Source of the DNA: a virus
Length of the DNA stretch: 61,352 bases
Strand: one strand, 5' to 3'
IMG/VR virus record: IMGVR_UViG_3300009370_000027
Coordinates: 1-61,352 of that record
Below, in pieces: positions 32,967 to 39,355 of the stretch. Below the pieces are notes generated by a model, which was not told the DNA's origin, did no database searches, and saw only the letters and a program-made list of their open reading frames with translations. The first letter of the stretch is position 1. Each line of letters opens with the position of its first letter. Both the position numbers and the translations under genes were made by a program.

Positions 32967-33305
32967 CTACCCTCTCTGTATAAAGAGAGTTGCACCAGTC
33001 AAAGAATCAGACCCGGTTGAATAATCATTTGGATATTCAACCCTAAGACCTACGTCGAATTTAATTCCGTTACCCGGAATCCTTATCATCGGTGGCGAAA
33101 AGTAATGACTCGTAAAAGCCTGTAATCCGGCCTCAAACTTGAGCGGATCACTACTGCTCGTCCCATCATGCAACGCTATACCGCCAAACACATTATATGC
33201 TGGGTATAGAATTATCGCCTTCAAGCGGAAGGGATACGTTGTTTCCGTTACCCCACTTGCGTTGTAAGCACTGAAAATGCTTACTACGTCAGTTGCATAG
33301 ATCAC
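32967..33305 (-). CDS. Tandem small virion protein, copy 2
   Basis: This 112-residue protein has TTYPFRLKAIILYPAYNVFGGIALHDGTSSSDPLKFEAG followed by PPMIRIPGNGIKFDVGLRVEYPN and a final LTGATLFIQRG. The pattern of a positively charged strand, an 'iaLhDGtSssDplkf' turn, and 'IPGNGIkFdvGlrVey' matches copies 1 and 3 most closely. It lies 5 bases after copy 1. Confidence 0.64.
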   Translation of the reverse strand: MIYATDVVSIFSAYNASGVTETTYPFRLKAIILYPAYNVFGGIALHDGTSSSDPLKFEAGLQAFTSHYFSPPMIRIPGNGIKFDVGLRVEYPNDYSTGSDSLTGATLFIQRG

Positions 33306-33310
33306 GGTGT

Positions 33311-33610
33311 CTACGTTTGGTAGAGAATGGTGAGACCAACGATGTCATCTCCGGTGGCCGTAACGTGCATTCCGTCTTCGCAAAGAATGTAGTCGCCGGA
33401 GGGAAGAACCATTAGATCGCTATGGCCCGCATGGTCTCCCGCAAGTTTGAATAAAATTGCAGAAGAACCACTGGTTCCATTTCTGATCTCTACAAAGTTA
33501 AACCCGGTATTACTATCCCTCGCCATGTTCACCCCAAGGAACTTAGTCCTTGTGGTGGTGACCTGAGAGGTACCTGCGTCACCCATAAATGCAGACTTTA
33601 TCTCGCCCAT
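33311..33610 (-). CDS. Tandem small virion protein, copy 1
   Basis: This 99-residue protein begins at the ATG at 33610 with GAGG 7 bases upstream. It contains TTRTKFLGVNMARDSNTGFNFVEIRNGTSGSSAILFKLAG and ends LPSGDYILCEDGMHVTA...VGLTILYQT. This is the first gene after the intrinsic terminator at about 33650, so the run of six related genes may begin a new transcription unit or depend on read-through from the capsid genes. Confidence 0.64.
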   Translation of the reverse strand: MGEIKSAFMGDAGTSQVTTTRTKFLGVNMARDSNTGFNFVEIRNGTSGSSAILFKLAGDHAGHSDLMVLPSGDYILCEDGMHVTATGDDIVGLTILYQT

Positions 33611-33634
33611 AATCTACCTCGCTTAATAAGCGAT

Positions 33635-33665
33635 AAAAACAAAGGGGGCACCCGAAGGTGCCCCC
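33635..33665 (-). terminator. Intrinsic terminator after the head-protein gene
   Basis: On the minus strand a GC-rich stem of 9 base pairs (33644-33652 with 33657-33665, arms GGGGGCACC and GGTGCCCCC, 4-base loop) is followed by TTTGTTTTT. It lies 6 bases beyond the stop codon of the gene ending at 33672. This is a textbook Rho-independent terminator. Confidence 0.9.
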
Positions 33666-33671
33666 AGTGGA

Positions 33672-34211
33672 TTACGCCGTTGCGAACGGAGTTGCCACCG
33701 ACCCGGAGGCAAGAACAGTTCCGCTAACCAGCCACACGGCAGAAGCTACAGCCTCGATCTCTACATAAGATCCGACTCTTCCACCCTTGGTTGTCCCATC
33801 AAAATCTACGGAAGCGAAGTTGTCTGCGGCCTCGGCAGCATAGGCAGCAATAGCATCCGGTCCTGTATCTGTATCAATCTGATAAAGAACACCAACGAAC
33901 TCGTCGCTTCCAGAAAGGTTGATCGAAAACCCCGTGGAAGCAGTTGCAATAAAGAACCGAAATTTGAGTCCAAGATTGCAAGTCTGATCCGGAGATTCCG
34001 CCGTACTCGGAAGGCTAGGCTCGGTTGCTACGATTTCCGGAACAGTAAAGATTCCCGTCGCATCGTTAACCGTAAGAATACGGCCACCATGAGCCGCAGA
34101 TGTCAAAGCCGTTGTGACTCCAGAGCCTGAAAAATCTACAACGTTGTTGTAGCCAACGGGGTTAAACCCCGCGAGAGATCGAACCGGACCACTGAATGTA
34201 GTCTGACCCAT
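33672..34211 (-). CDS. Head-associated beta-rich protein (decoration candidate)
   Basis: This 179-residue protein begins MGQTTFSGPVRSLAGF and is rich in Ala, Gly, Ser and Thr with beta strands (GRILTVNDATGIFTVPEI, LKFRFFIATASTGFSINLSGSDEFVGVLY, GGRVGSYVEIEAVASAVWLVSGTVL). It sits alone between two intrinsic terminators directly downstream of the major capsid gene, which suggests that its level is set separately. The 'FSGPvrSlaGF' start and a core of this sort are typical of small head or decoration proteins next to capsid genes in aquatic phages. Function is inferred. Confidence 0.66.
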   Translation of the reverse strand: MGQTTFSGPVRSLAGFNPVGYNNVVDFSGSGVTTALTSAAHGGRILTVNDATGIFTVPEIVATEPSLPSTAESPDQTCNLGLKFRFFIATASTGFSINLSGSDEFVGVLYQIDTDTGPDAIAAYAAEAADNFASVDFDGTTKGGRVGSYVEIEAVASAVWLVSGTVLASGSVATPFATA

Positions 34212-34283
34212 TGTGTATACCTCGTTGCACGCAACTAACCCTGACAGTCCGCGTGCTGTCTTGTTAAGTCTGTCAGGTTTGGT

Positions 34284-34318
34284 GAAAAGAAAAGGACCGG
34301 CCCCCCCGGGCCGGTCCT
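34284..34318 (-). terminator. Intrinsic terminator after the major capsid gene
   Basis: On the minus strand an 11-base-pair stem (34293-34303 with 34308-34318, arms AGGACCGGCCC and GGGCCGGTCCT, 4-base loop) is followed by TTTTCTTTT. It lies 16 bases past the capsid stop codon. Partial read-through would lower expression of downstream genes relative to the capsid protein. Confidence 0.9.
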
Positions 34319-34334
34319 AAGTGGAACCACGAAC

Positions 34335-35249
34335 TTACGCGGCTCCGCTACTCCCGTAGATACCGAGAGGATCGCTAGCGCCGAAGCTGTAGCGTTCCCG
34401 GGCCTTGTACCGAACATTGCCGGTATCGAAGTCCCCGTCCATCGAAGTGGTCAGTGCAGCACGAGTAAAGTGCTTCATGCCATTCGGGACATCGGTAAGC
34501 AGGAACCAATCGTCCGTGCTGGTGATGAAGTGATTAACACGCCATCCATCAGGAATCGAACCATTGGTCCGCAGGGCATTGATGTCGTTGTCCGCAGTAC
34601 CGGCTCGGAGTTCCGAGTCGAGTACTCGCGTAGCAACAAACATATTGTCAGGCGCGATGATCAGCTTACGCGGACGTGCTGCAATGAGCAGACCACGCTG
34701 ATCACGGAACGCTGCAATGTCAATAACAGCCTGCTCAAGAGAGGTCTCATTGAGATCGCTCTGTGTCGCAGGCGTATTGGCATTGTCCCCACCATCAACG
34801 CGGGGATGGTTTCGGTCAAAAAGATTTTCACCATCTCCAGTTGTGAACGCACCGCCTTGAAACCCGTTATTCAACGGATAGGCACCTTTTACGTTCTTGG
34901 TGTACGCCATCCCTCTTGCGAGGGCCTTGGTGTAACGAGCCGACAGCGAATCATAGAGGTTGTCCTCAATGGCTTCTTCGGTAACCGCGAAGCCCATCGC
35001 AATCGTCTCATGGTTGTAACGAGAGGTGTATGCCTCTTGGGCGGTATCGTAATTGATAGCCGATCCCTCAGACTTCACCGGAGCCTGTCCGAAGCCAGCA
35101 AGCTGAACTTCTTCCTCAAAGGCCCGCTCGGAAGATTCAGTTTCGTAAACCTCCCCAGTCTCGTCTTCGTATTGCTTGTACTCCAACCCAAACAGGGCAT
35201 TCAGCCCGGGAAGGAGTTCCTTCATCATTTGTGCGCGTGAAATCGCCAT
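34335..35249 (-). CDS. Major capsid protein (HK97 fold)
   Basis: This 304-residue protein begins MAISRAQMMKELLPGLNALFG and contains RAFEEEVQLAGFGQAPVKSEG, HETIAMGFAVTEEAIEDNLYDS, a long spine-like helix region, RPRKLIIAPDN and a C-terminal RYKARERYSFGASDPLGIYG. This is a well-known lineage of HK97-fold capsid proteins in tailed phages of aquatic bacteria (Mu-like prohead type). Its length is short for HK97 proteins with a delta domain, which fits the separate scaffold gene at 36434-37414. Flanking genes are capsid-associated proteins and two strong terminators, as expected for a highly expressed unit. Confidence 0.92.
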   Translation of the reverse strand: MAISRAQMMKELLPGLNALFGLEYKQYEDETGEVYETESSERAFEEEVQLAGFGQAPVKSEGSAINYDTAQEAYTSRYNHETIAMGFAVTEEAIEDNLYDSLSARYTKALARGMAYTKNVKGAYPLNNGFQGGAFTTGDGENLFDRNHPRVDGGDNANTPATQSDLNETSLEQAVIDIAAFRDQRGLLIAARPRKLIIAPDNMFVATRVLDSELRAGTADNDINALRTNGSIPDGWRVNHFITSTDDWFLLTDVPNGMKHFTRAALTTSMDGDFDTGNVRYKARERYSFGASDPLGIYGSSGAA

Positions 35250-35266
35250 GATTAATTACCCCTTTC

Positions 35267-35878
35267 CTAGGCTACTGCGGTCTGATATCCGCTCAGGAGA
35301 CAAGTCGGACTTGACCACTGAACAAGGAGATCACACTCCGCCGATGCTGACGTGATATCGGAACCATCCCGAACCACTCCAATGATACGTAGTGCAGCGT
35401 TTGCTACTTGGTCGTTACTCGTAACTGAAATCGCGGAGTTACCACTTGCTGCGGTAGACGCCGTATTCGTCGGGTTTACGAGGTTTCCCAAATCCGCTTC
35501 CGCCCATTCGTCAGTAGAACGAATCTTGAAAACGGCATTGGGATCAGTGACAACAAATGCAAAAGCATCAGAAGTGGATCCAGATCCTGGAAAGAACTGA
35601 GCCCAAGTCGGCGTGCTGTTTGCATCCGTGTACCGGCATCCTACGAAAATACCGGCGACCTGATTCGTCGGGAGGGTAGAGGCTACTGCCTCTGCCGCCG
35701 AAATAATCAGAGGAGTCGGAACGCCCGCAGAACGAACGATTCCATAGTCATCCGTCAACGTGACCATATCACCATTACTAATGCGGTCAGTCTCATCCGG
35801 ATCAATGGGAATCTCCTGAAACCCAGCCGTCTGATAGTTATAAGACCCGTTAGTAACGGGCCTGAATCCATAAGCCAT
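35267..35878 (-). CDS. Capsid-associated protein preceding the major capsid gene
   Basis: This 203-residue protein starts MAYGFRPVTNGSYNYQT and contains ISNGDMVTLTDDYGIVR, VAGIFVGCRYTDANSTPTWAQFFPGSG, AFAFVVTDPNAVFKI and DLLVQWSS. The 'MAyGfRPV...GD.V.l...G...G.f.Gc.Y.d' pattern is found directly upstream of capsid genes in many aquatic phages and is generally taken as a head decoration or stabilisation protein. A hairpin with arms ATTCAGG and CCTGAAT (35896-35915) and a GGAG lie just upstream of the start on the minus strand. Confidence 0.72.
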   Translation of the reverse strand: MAYGFRPVTNGSYNYQTAGFQEIPIDPDETDRISNGDMVTLTDDYGIVRSAGVPTPLIISAAEAVASTLPTNQVAGIFVGCRYTDANSTPTWAQFFPGSGSTSDAFAFVVTDPNAVFKIRSTDEWAEADLGNLVNPTNTASTAASGNSAISVTSNDQVANAALRIIGVVRDGSDITSASAECDLLVQWSSPTCLLSGYQTAVA

Positions 35879-35928
35879 GCTTATTTCTCCGTATTATTCA
35901 GGCGACAACCTGAATAGGAGACCTTCCC

Positions 35929-36441
35929 CTAAGAGCCGTCGCCAAATGTGACGCGAGTGCTTCGCTCCGGACGGAGCAGCGGCATCCTCGAATCGTTCTC
36001 ACGCATATAACTTCCATCCACGGCATCCATTTGATTTTCGGCTTGTTCCATATGGTATGCGCGCTTGGCATCCATACTTTCCTTAGAGTTCTTGCAAAGC
36101 ATCAAACCACCCACAACGATGTTCCCCTCAAATCGATTATCGATATCGGGAAGCACCTGTAGTTCCGGGTAGTCTTCAAGCTTGCAAGGAACCCAGCCTT
36201 CTCTCATCTTCTTCGAGACGTTGCGGTTATCCGAATCGCCTCGCATTGCTACTCGTACCCACCGAAACACGAAACCCGGTTCGGGGTTCGGGCTCGGAAG
36301 GAGAGGAGCGGGAGTCCATGGTTCGTTACGTGTTGAGGTTTCTCGACTTTCGAGATCCCTCGGCTTGCGCGAGTCCTCTTCCTCGATTGCTTCGACTTCT
36401 TCGATGTCCTCGATATCTTCGATGTCTTCGATGTCAGCCAT
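35929..36441 (-). CDS. Conserved capsid-region protein with acidic N-terminal repeat
   Basis: This 170-residue protein begins with a run of DIE/DIEE repeats, then PWTPAPLLPSPNPEPGFVFRWVRVAMRGDSD (split here for length: PWTPAPLLPSP, then FVFRWVRVAMRG) and a core KMREGWVPCKLEDYPELQVLP, GNIVVGGLMLCKNSKESMDAKR, ending RSTRVTFGDGS. This layout, with a Trp-rich 'RWVRv' and 'reGWv.c...dyPel' core, recurs next to scaffold and capsid genes in many tailed phages. It overlaps the scaffold gene by 8 bases. A head assembly role is likely. Confidence 0.66.
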   Translation of the reverse strand: MADIEDIEDIEDIEEVEAIEEEDSRKPRDLESRETSTRNEPWTPAPLLPSPNPEPGFVFRWVRVAMRGDSDNRNVSKKMREGWVPCKLEDYPELQVLPDIDNRFEGNIVVGGLMLCKNSKESMDAKRAYHMEQAENQMDAVDGSYMRENDSRMPLLRPERSTRVTFGDGS

Positions 36442-37414
36442 TGGCTTTCTCCAGTTCTAGGACTTGCTGAGCGTACTGCTCAGGGGAAACTCCAAGCCGT
36501 TTCGCGAGGCGTACTTGGGTGGCCGTCAGTTGGACTTTGCGGGGGGCTGCACCGTTATTACGGGTAGCGGGTGCAACCACAGCCGGGGGTCTTCGGGGGG
36601 ATCCCTTGGGACGACTATCGCCTTGCGAAACTCTCGCTGCGACTCTCCCTCCGAATTTTTCAGGAAATCTTTCCTTCATCTTCTGATCTATGCGACGATA
36701 ATAAGCGTCGGATTTAGGATCGAGTCCTTCTTGACCTACTAGGGTGTCATGGACACCGTATGCAAACGAAGTCATCTCTCGATCCTTATTGAACCAAGGA
36801 TTACTTCTCGCCCACCTTACCGCCTTTGGATCTCCTTGCGCCTTCGCAGCGGGCGCTGACGAAGGCGGGCGGATGGCACTTTCAGGAGCCGTTACCGGAG
36901 CATACTCTTCCGCTTTCTTTGCATCATAGGAAGCCATATTCATGGCTTCCTGTGCTTGCACGATAGCTTCAGAGTCTCCCTCCTCTAGTGCCCTCTTGTA
37001 AAAGTTTTTTGCAGACTCTACGTCTGATGTGGCTCGGGCCTTTACCTCGCTAATGAGAAGCTCTTCGCCATGATTCAGAAGCTGTCTGAGTTGTTCGTTT
37101 TCATTCTTAACGTTCTTGGCGTAGGTCACGGCTTCGTTTTGAAGCCTCTCGCCTTGTTGCCGCTTTCGACGTTCTTCGTGAAATTCGTATCTCAGTTTGT
37201 TAATGCGTTTCTGAACCGACTTACTAACGTTCTCTAGTTCTTTGTCATGACCTCCAGACACTAGATTGCGAGGGGGAACTCTGTCCTCCTCGGGGCGATC
37301 ATCAACGACTTGCACTTCCAAGTTAGGAGTTTCTTCCTTGATCTCAAAAGCTTTTGCGGAGGGTTCTTCCTCCGATCCTAGCGGGTTTGATACGAGTTCT
37401 TGTTGTTCACTCAT
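36434..37414 (-). CDS. Scaffolding-like protein
   Basis: This 326-residue protein is acidic at the start and then strongly helical: a long coiled coil (about 60-120, VQKRINKLRYEFHEERRKRQQ and NEQLRQLLNHGEELL), a Pro/Ala linker, a conserved block NPWFNKDREMTSFAYGVHDTL...DAYYRRIDQKMKERFPEKF (about 205-255) and a basic, Pro-rich C-terminus ending TQVRLAKRLGVSPEQYAQ. Helical, charged proteins of this size directly upstream of capsid genes are typically internal scaffolds; the basic C-terminal helices would bind the capsid inner surface. It overlaps the GroES-like gene by 4 bases. Confidence 0.75.
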   Translation of the reverse strand: MSEQQELVSNPLGSEEEPSAKAFEIKEETPNLEVQVVDDRPEEDRVPPRNLVSGGHDKELENVSKSVQKRINKLRYEFHEERRKRQQGERLQNEAVTYAKNVKNENEQLRQLLNHGEELLISEVKARATSDVESAKNFYKRALEEGDSEAIVQAQEAMNMASYDAKKAEEYAPVTAPESAIRPPSSAPAAKAQGDPKAVRWARSNPWFNKDREMTSFAYGVHDTLVGQEGLDPKSDAYYRRIDQKMKERFPEKFGGRVAARVSQGDSRPKGSPRRPPAVVAPATRNNGAAPRKVQLTATQVRLAKRLGVSPEQYAQQVLELEKANG

Positions 37415-37806
37415 ACGACTTTAACCACACCTCTGGGGTCAGACACAACGGCTTCCACCGTGTCATCATTGATCAATCGGAACTCCTGTCCCTTGATACT
37501 GATTCGGGTTCCAGAGTACGAACGCATCAGAATGTAATCACCAGCGTTACACCAACGACCAGTCGGAAACTTCTTCCGGTCCCTATATGCAAGATCTCCT
37601 AGCTTTAGAACTAGACCAATGATACTTCCAACGGTTTCGTACTGAAGAACCTCTTCGGGCTTAAAAATTCCTCCTTCCGTCTTCGTCTCCACACCTGGGA
37701 GAGCGATAAGAATCTTCCAGCCCTGTGGGTCGGGAAGCTTATCTCCGATGGATTTTAGAATTGCCCTGTAATCCTCCTGATCTTCTGAGACTGCGGCGAG
37801 TGCCAT
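37411..37806 (-). CDS. GroES-like co-chaperonin
   Basis: This 131-residue protein has the Cpn10 fold pattern: DPQGWKILIALPGVETKTEGGIFKPEEV (beta barrel and EKTxGGI-like motif), an ETVGSIIGLVLKLGD strand, then CNAGDYILMRSYSGTRISIKGQEFRLINDDTVEAVV. GroES-like proteins in phages (T4 gp31 is the classic) help GroEL fold the capsid protein, in keeping with its place in the capsid cluster. It has AAAGGA shortly before the ATG, and a small hairpin lies after the upstream gene's stop. Length (about 100 for GroES) is somewhat extended at the N-terminus. Confidence 0.82.
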   Translation of the reverse strand: MALAAVSEDQEDYRAILKSIGDKLPDPQGWKILIALPGVETKTEGGIFKPEEVLQYETVGSIIGLVLKLGDLAYRDRKKFPTGRWCNAGDYILMRSYSGTRISIKGQEFRLINDDTVEAVVSDPRGVVKVV

Positions 37807-37873
37807 GTCTTTCCTTTTGCATTGCAGTGACTTTGAGGGGCCACAGTTCCCTTGCGCTCACAATGAGCGAAAA

Positions 37874-38266
37874 TTAAACGAAGCGTCCTCGCGTCTTGCC
37901 ACGGATGGCTAGACCATCACGCGACTTTACGGAGCCGCCCTTCTTGAATCCTCTTCCACCACGACCAGCAAGCTTCCTCTGTAGGCGCTCCCGCATCTCG
38001 GGATCTACATGGGCAAGGCCGCCCTTTCCTACAGGGGCTCCAGGCTGAACCATCTGGCCTTTACCAGACATTCCGCCAATAGCTCCGGCAGCCCCCTTGA
38101 GACCTTCCGCAAGTGCCTTGCCGCTTTTCTTTAACTTGCTTTCTTTTTCATACGGCTTGCCGGTCTCAGGATCAATTTCTGAGGGTAGAAAAGGCTTGCC
38201 GGTTATCGGATTGATAGGTAACGGCTTAGGCTTAGGCTTCGGCTCTTCGGGTATAATTCCTGCCAT
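37874..38266 (-). CDS. Small Pro/Gly/Lys-rich basic protein
   Basis: This 130-residue protein opens with Pro/Lys repeats (EEPKPKPKPLPINPITGKPF), contains a Gly/Ala/Lys middle (ALAEGLKGAAGAIGGMSGKG), and ends FKKGGSVKSRDGLAIRGKTRGRFV (from about residue 107). The C-terminal 'GG.v.srDGlAiRGkTrGr' is a very common ending of small basic phage late proteins. It contains one copy of the [FY]xxGGxV element. I do not know its role; it may contact packaged DNA or the capsid interior. Confidence 0.6.
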   Translation of the reverse strand: MAGIIPEEPKPKPKPLPINPITGKPFLPSEIDPETGKPYEKESKLKKSGKALAEGLKGAAGAIGGMSGKGQMVQPGAPVGKGGLAHVDPEMRERLQRKLAGRGGRGFKKGGSVKSRDGLAIRGKTRGRFV

Positions 38267-38274
38267 GAGATCTC

Positions 38275-39162
38275 CTATACGGTCTTACCGCGACCGAAGC
38301 CACGCTTTGCTGCGCCAACGCCACGAACCTTGCCGCCAGAGGCGTACATTTTTGCCCCTCGGGCCTGCTTGCCCTTTGCACCAGGGTTTCTCTTCTTTTT
38401 CGGCTCTTCCTTAACGGGCGCTCTCTTGAGCCTGCCTCTGTCATCAGGAGCAAGGGGGAGTTTCTTCATTCCTGTAACCTTACCCTTGTTTCCCGATTTA
38501 CTATCTAGGGCTGCCTGCTTCGGAGCAGCTTTCGCCGCAGCCTTGGCATCCACATCTTTAGTAGCTGCCGCCTTCTTCGGCGTGGCCTTCTTCGGCGTGG
38601 CCTTTGAGGCACGCAACTCACTCTTCATCTTTGATCTCTGGCGCGCACCACGTTTGCGTCCTACAGAACCAGCGGGACCAGGGGCAGAACTCTGGTACTT
38701 GCGGGCGGTCTTCTTTGTAGCCTCAGGAGTCGGTGCCCCAATATCCTTTACTGCATCCTTGAGGGCAGCGCCTACTGCCGCAAGACCATTGCCCTTTTTG
38801 GGCTTGTCATTCGTAGGCTTGTCGTCTGCACGCCTAGTGTGGAACGAATCAGTCTTGCCGGTTTTCGGATCCTCCCAGTCAAACTTTCCACCGGGGCCTT
38901 GCGCAGCACGCTCGCGAGCAAATGCCTTTCCGAAAGACTCGCCGCCCTTACCGTTGGGCTTTCCGGTGGGAGAAGACTTTTTCGCGGGCGCACTAGCAGC
39001 ATTGTCAGTGGATTTGCTGGACTTTGGCTTATTTGCAGCAGCATGCATTTTTGCCCCTAGGGCCTGCTTGCCCTTGTGCGGACTCACGGGCGGTCCCTTC
39101 GGAGGCTCCGGAGTCTTCCTGCGCCTCTTTTCTCTATCTCCCTTCGGATCTCTACTACCCAT
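38275..39162 (-). CDS. Histone-H1-like Lys/Ala/Pro-rich basic protein
   Basis: I use the ATG at 39162 (MGSRDPKGDREKRRRK), which overlaps the upstream stop codon. The product has 295 residues and is extremely rich in Lys, Ala, Pro and Ser with repeats such as KATPKKATPKKAA, so it resembles the tail of histone H1. The motif KGKQALGAKMHA near the N-terminus recurs as KGKQARGAKMYA near the C-terminus; at DNA level this is a 30-base near-identical repeat (about 38346-38377 and 39049-39080). It ends with MYASGGKVRG and GFGRGKTV. It may bind packaged DNA, by composition only. Confidence 0.6.
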   Translation of the reverse strand: MGSRDPKGDREKRRRKTPEPPKGPPVSPHKGKQALGAKMHAAANKPKSSKSTDNAASAPAKKSSPTGKPNGKGGESFGKAFARERAAQGPGGKFDWEDPKTGKTDSFHTRRADDKPTNDKPKKGNGLAAVGAALKDAVKDIGAPTPEATKKTARKYQSSAPGPAGSVGRKRGARQRSKMKSELRASKATPKKATPKKAAATKDVDAKAAAKAAPKQAALDSKSGNKGKVTGMKKLPLAPDDRGRLKRAPVKEEPKKKRNPGAKGKQARGAKMYASGGKVRGVGAAKRGFGRGKTV

Positions 39163-39352
39163 CTTCTGCCCTTTCGATTCTTTCAATGATGTCGAGGAAC
39201 TCTCTCTCAGCTAAGGCCAGTCCCTCGATAACACCGACCCGATACTTATAATCTGAAAAATCTTGTGCGGAACCCGTAGCAATGTCATCCGCCTTGTCAT
39301 TCATTACCGACCGAAGTGTTTCCTTGTAGGCTTCACTCCAACTCTTTGCCAC
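39155..39352 (-). CDS. Small conserved helical late protein
   Basis: This 65-residue protein, MAKSWSEAYKETLRSVMNDK then DFSDYKYRVGVIEGLALAEREFL, is predicted helical with one 'YRVGviEGLAlAEREFLDI' segment that recurs in small proteins near portal genes. It starts 3 bases after the portal gene ends and overlaps the next gene. It may be an assembly factor; no assignment. Confidence 0.6.
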   Translation of the reverse strand: MAKSWSEAYKETLRSVMNDKADDIATGSAQDFSDYKYRVGVIEGLALAEREFLDIIERIERAEDG

Positions 39353-39355
39353 GGG

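Noticed and set aside
34470-35240. 256-codon plus-strand frame antisense to the major capsid gene
   Set aside because: The capsid gene on the other strand is unambiguous and the antisense frame has no supporting signals.
38330-39214. 294-codon plus-strand frame antisense to the basic protein
   Set aside because: It is a mirror of Lys/Ala/Pro-rich codons, which yield stop-free antisense frames. The minus-strand genes are in operon context with coupled starts.
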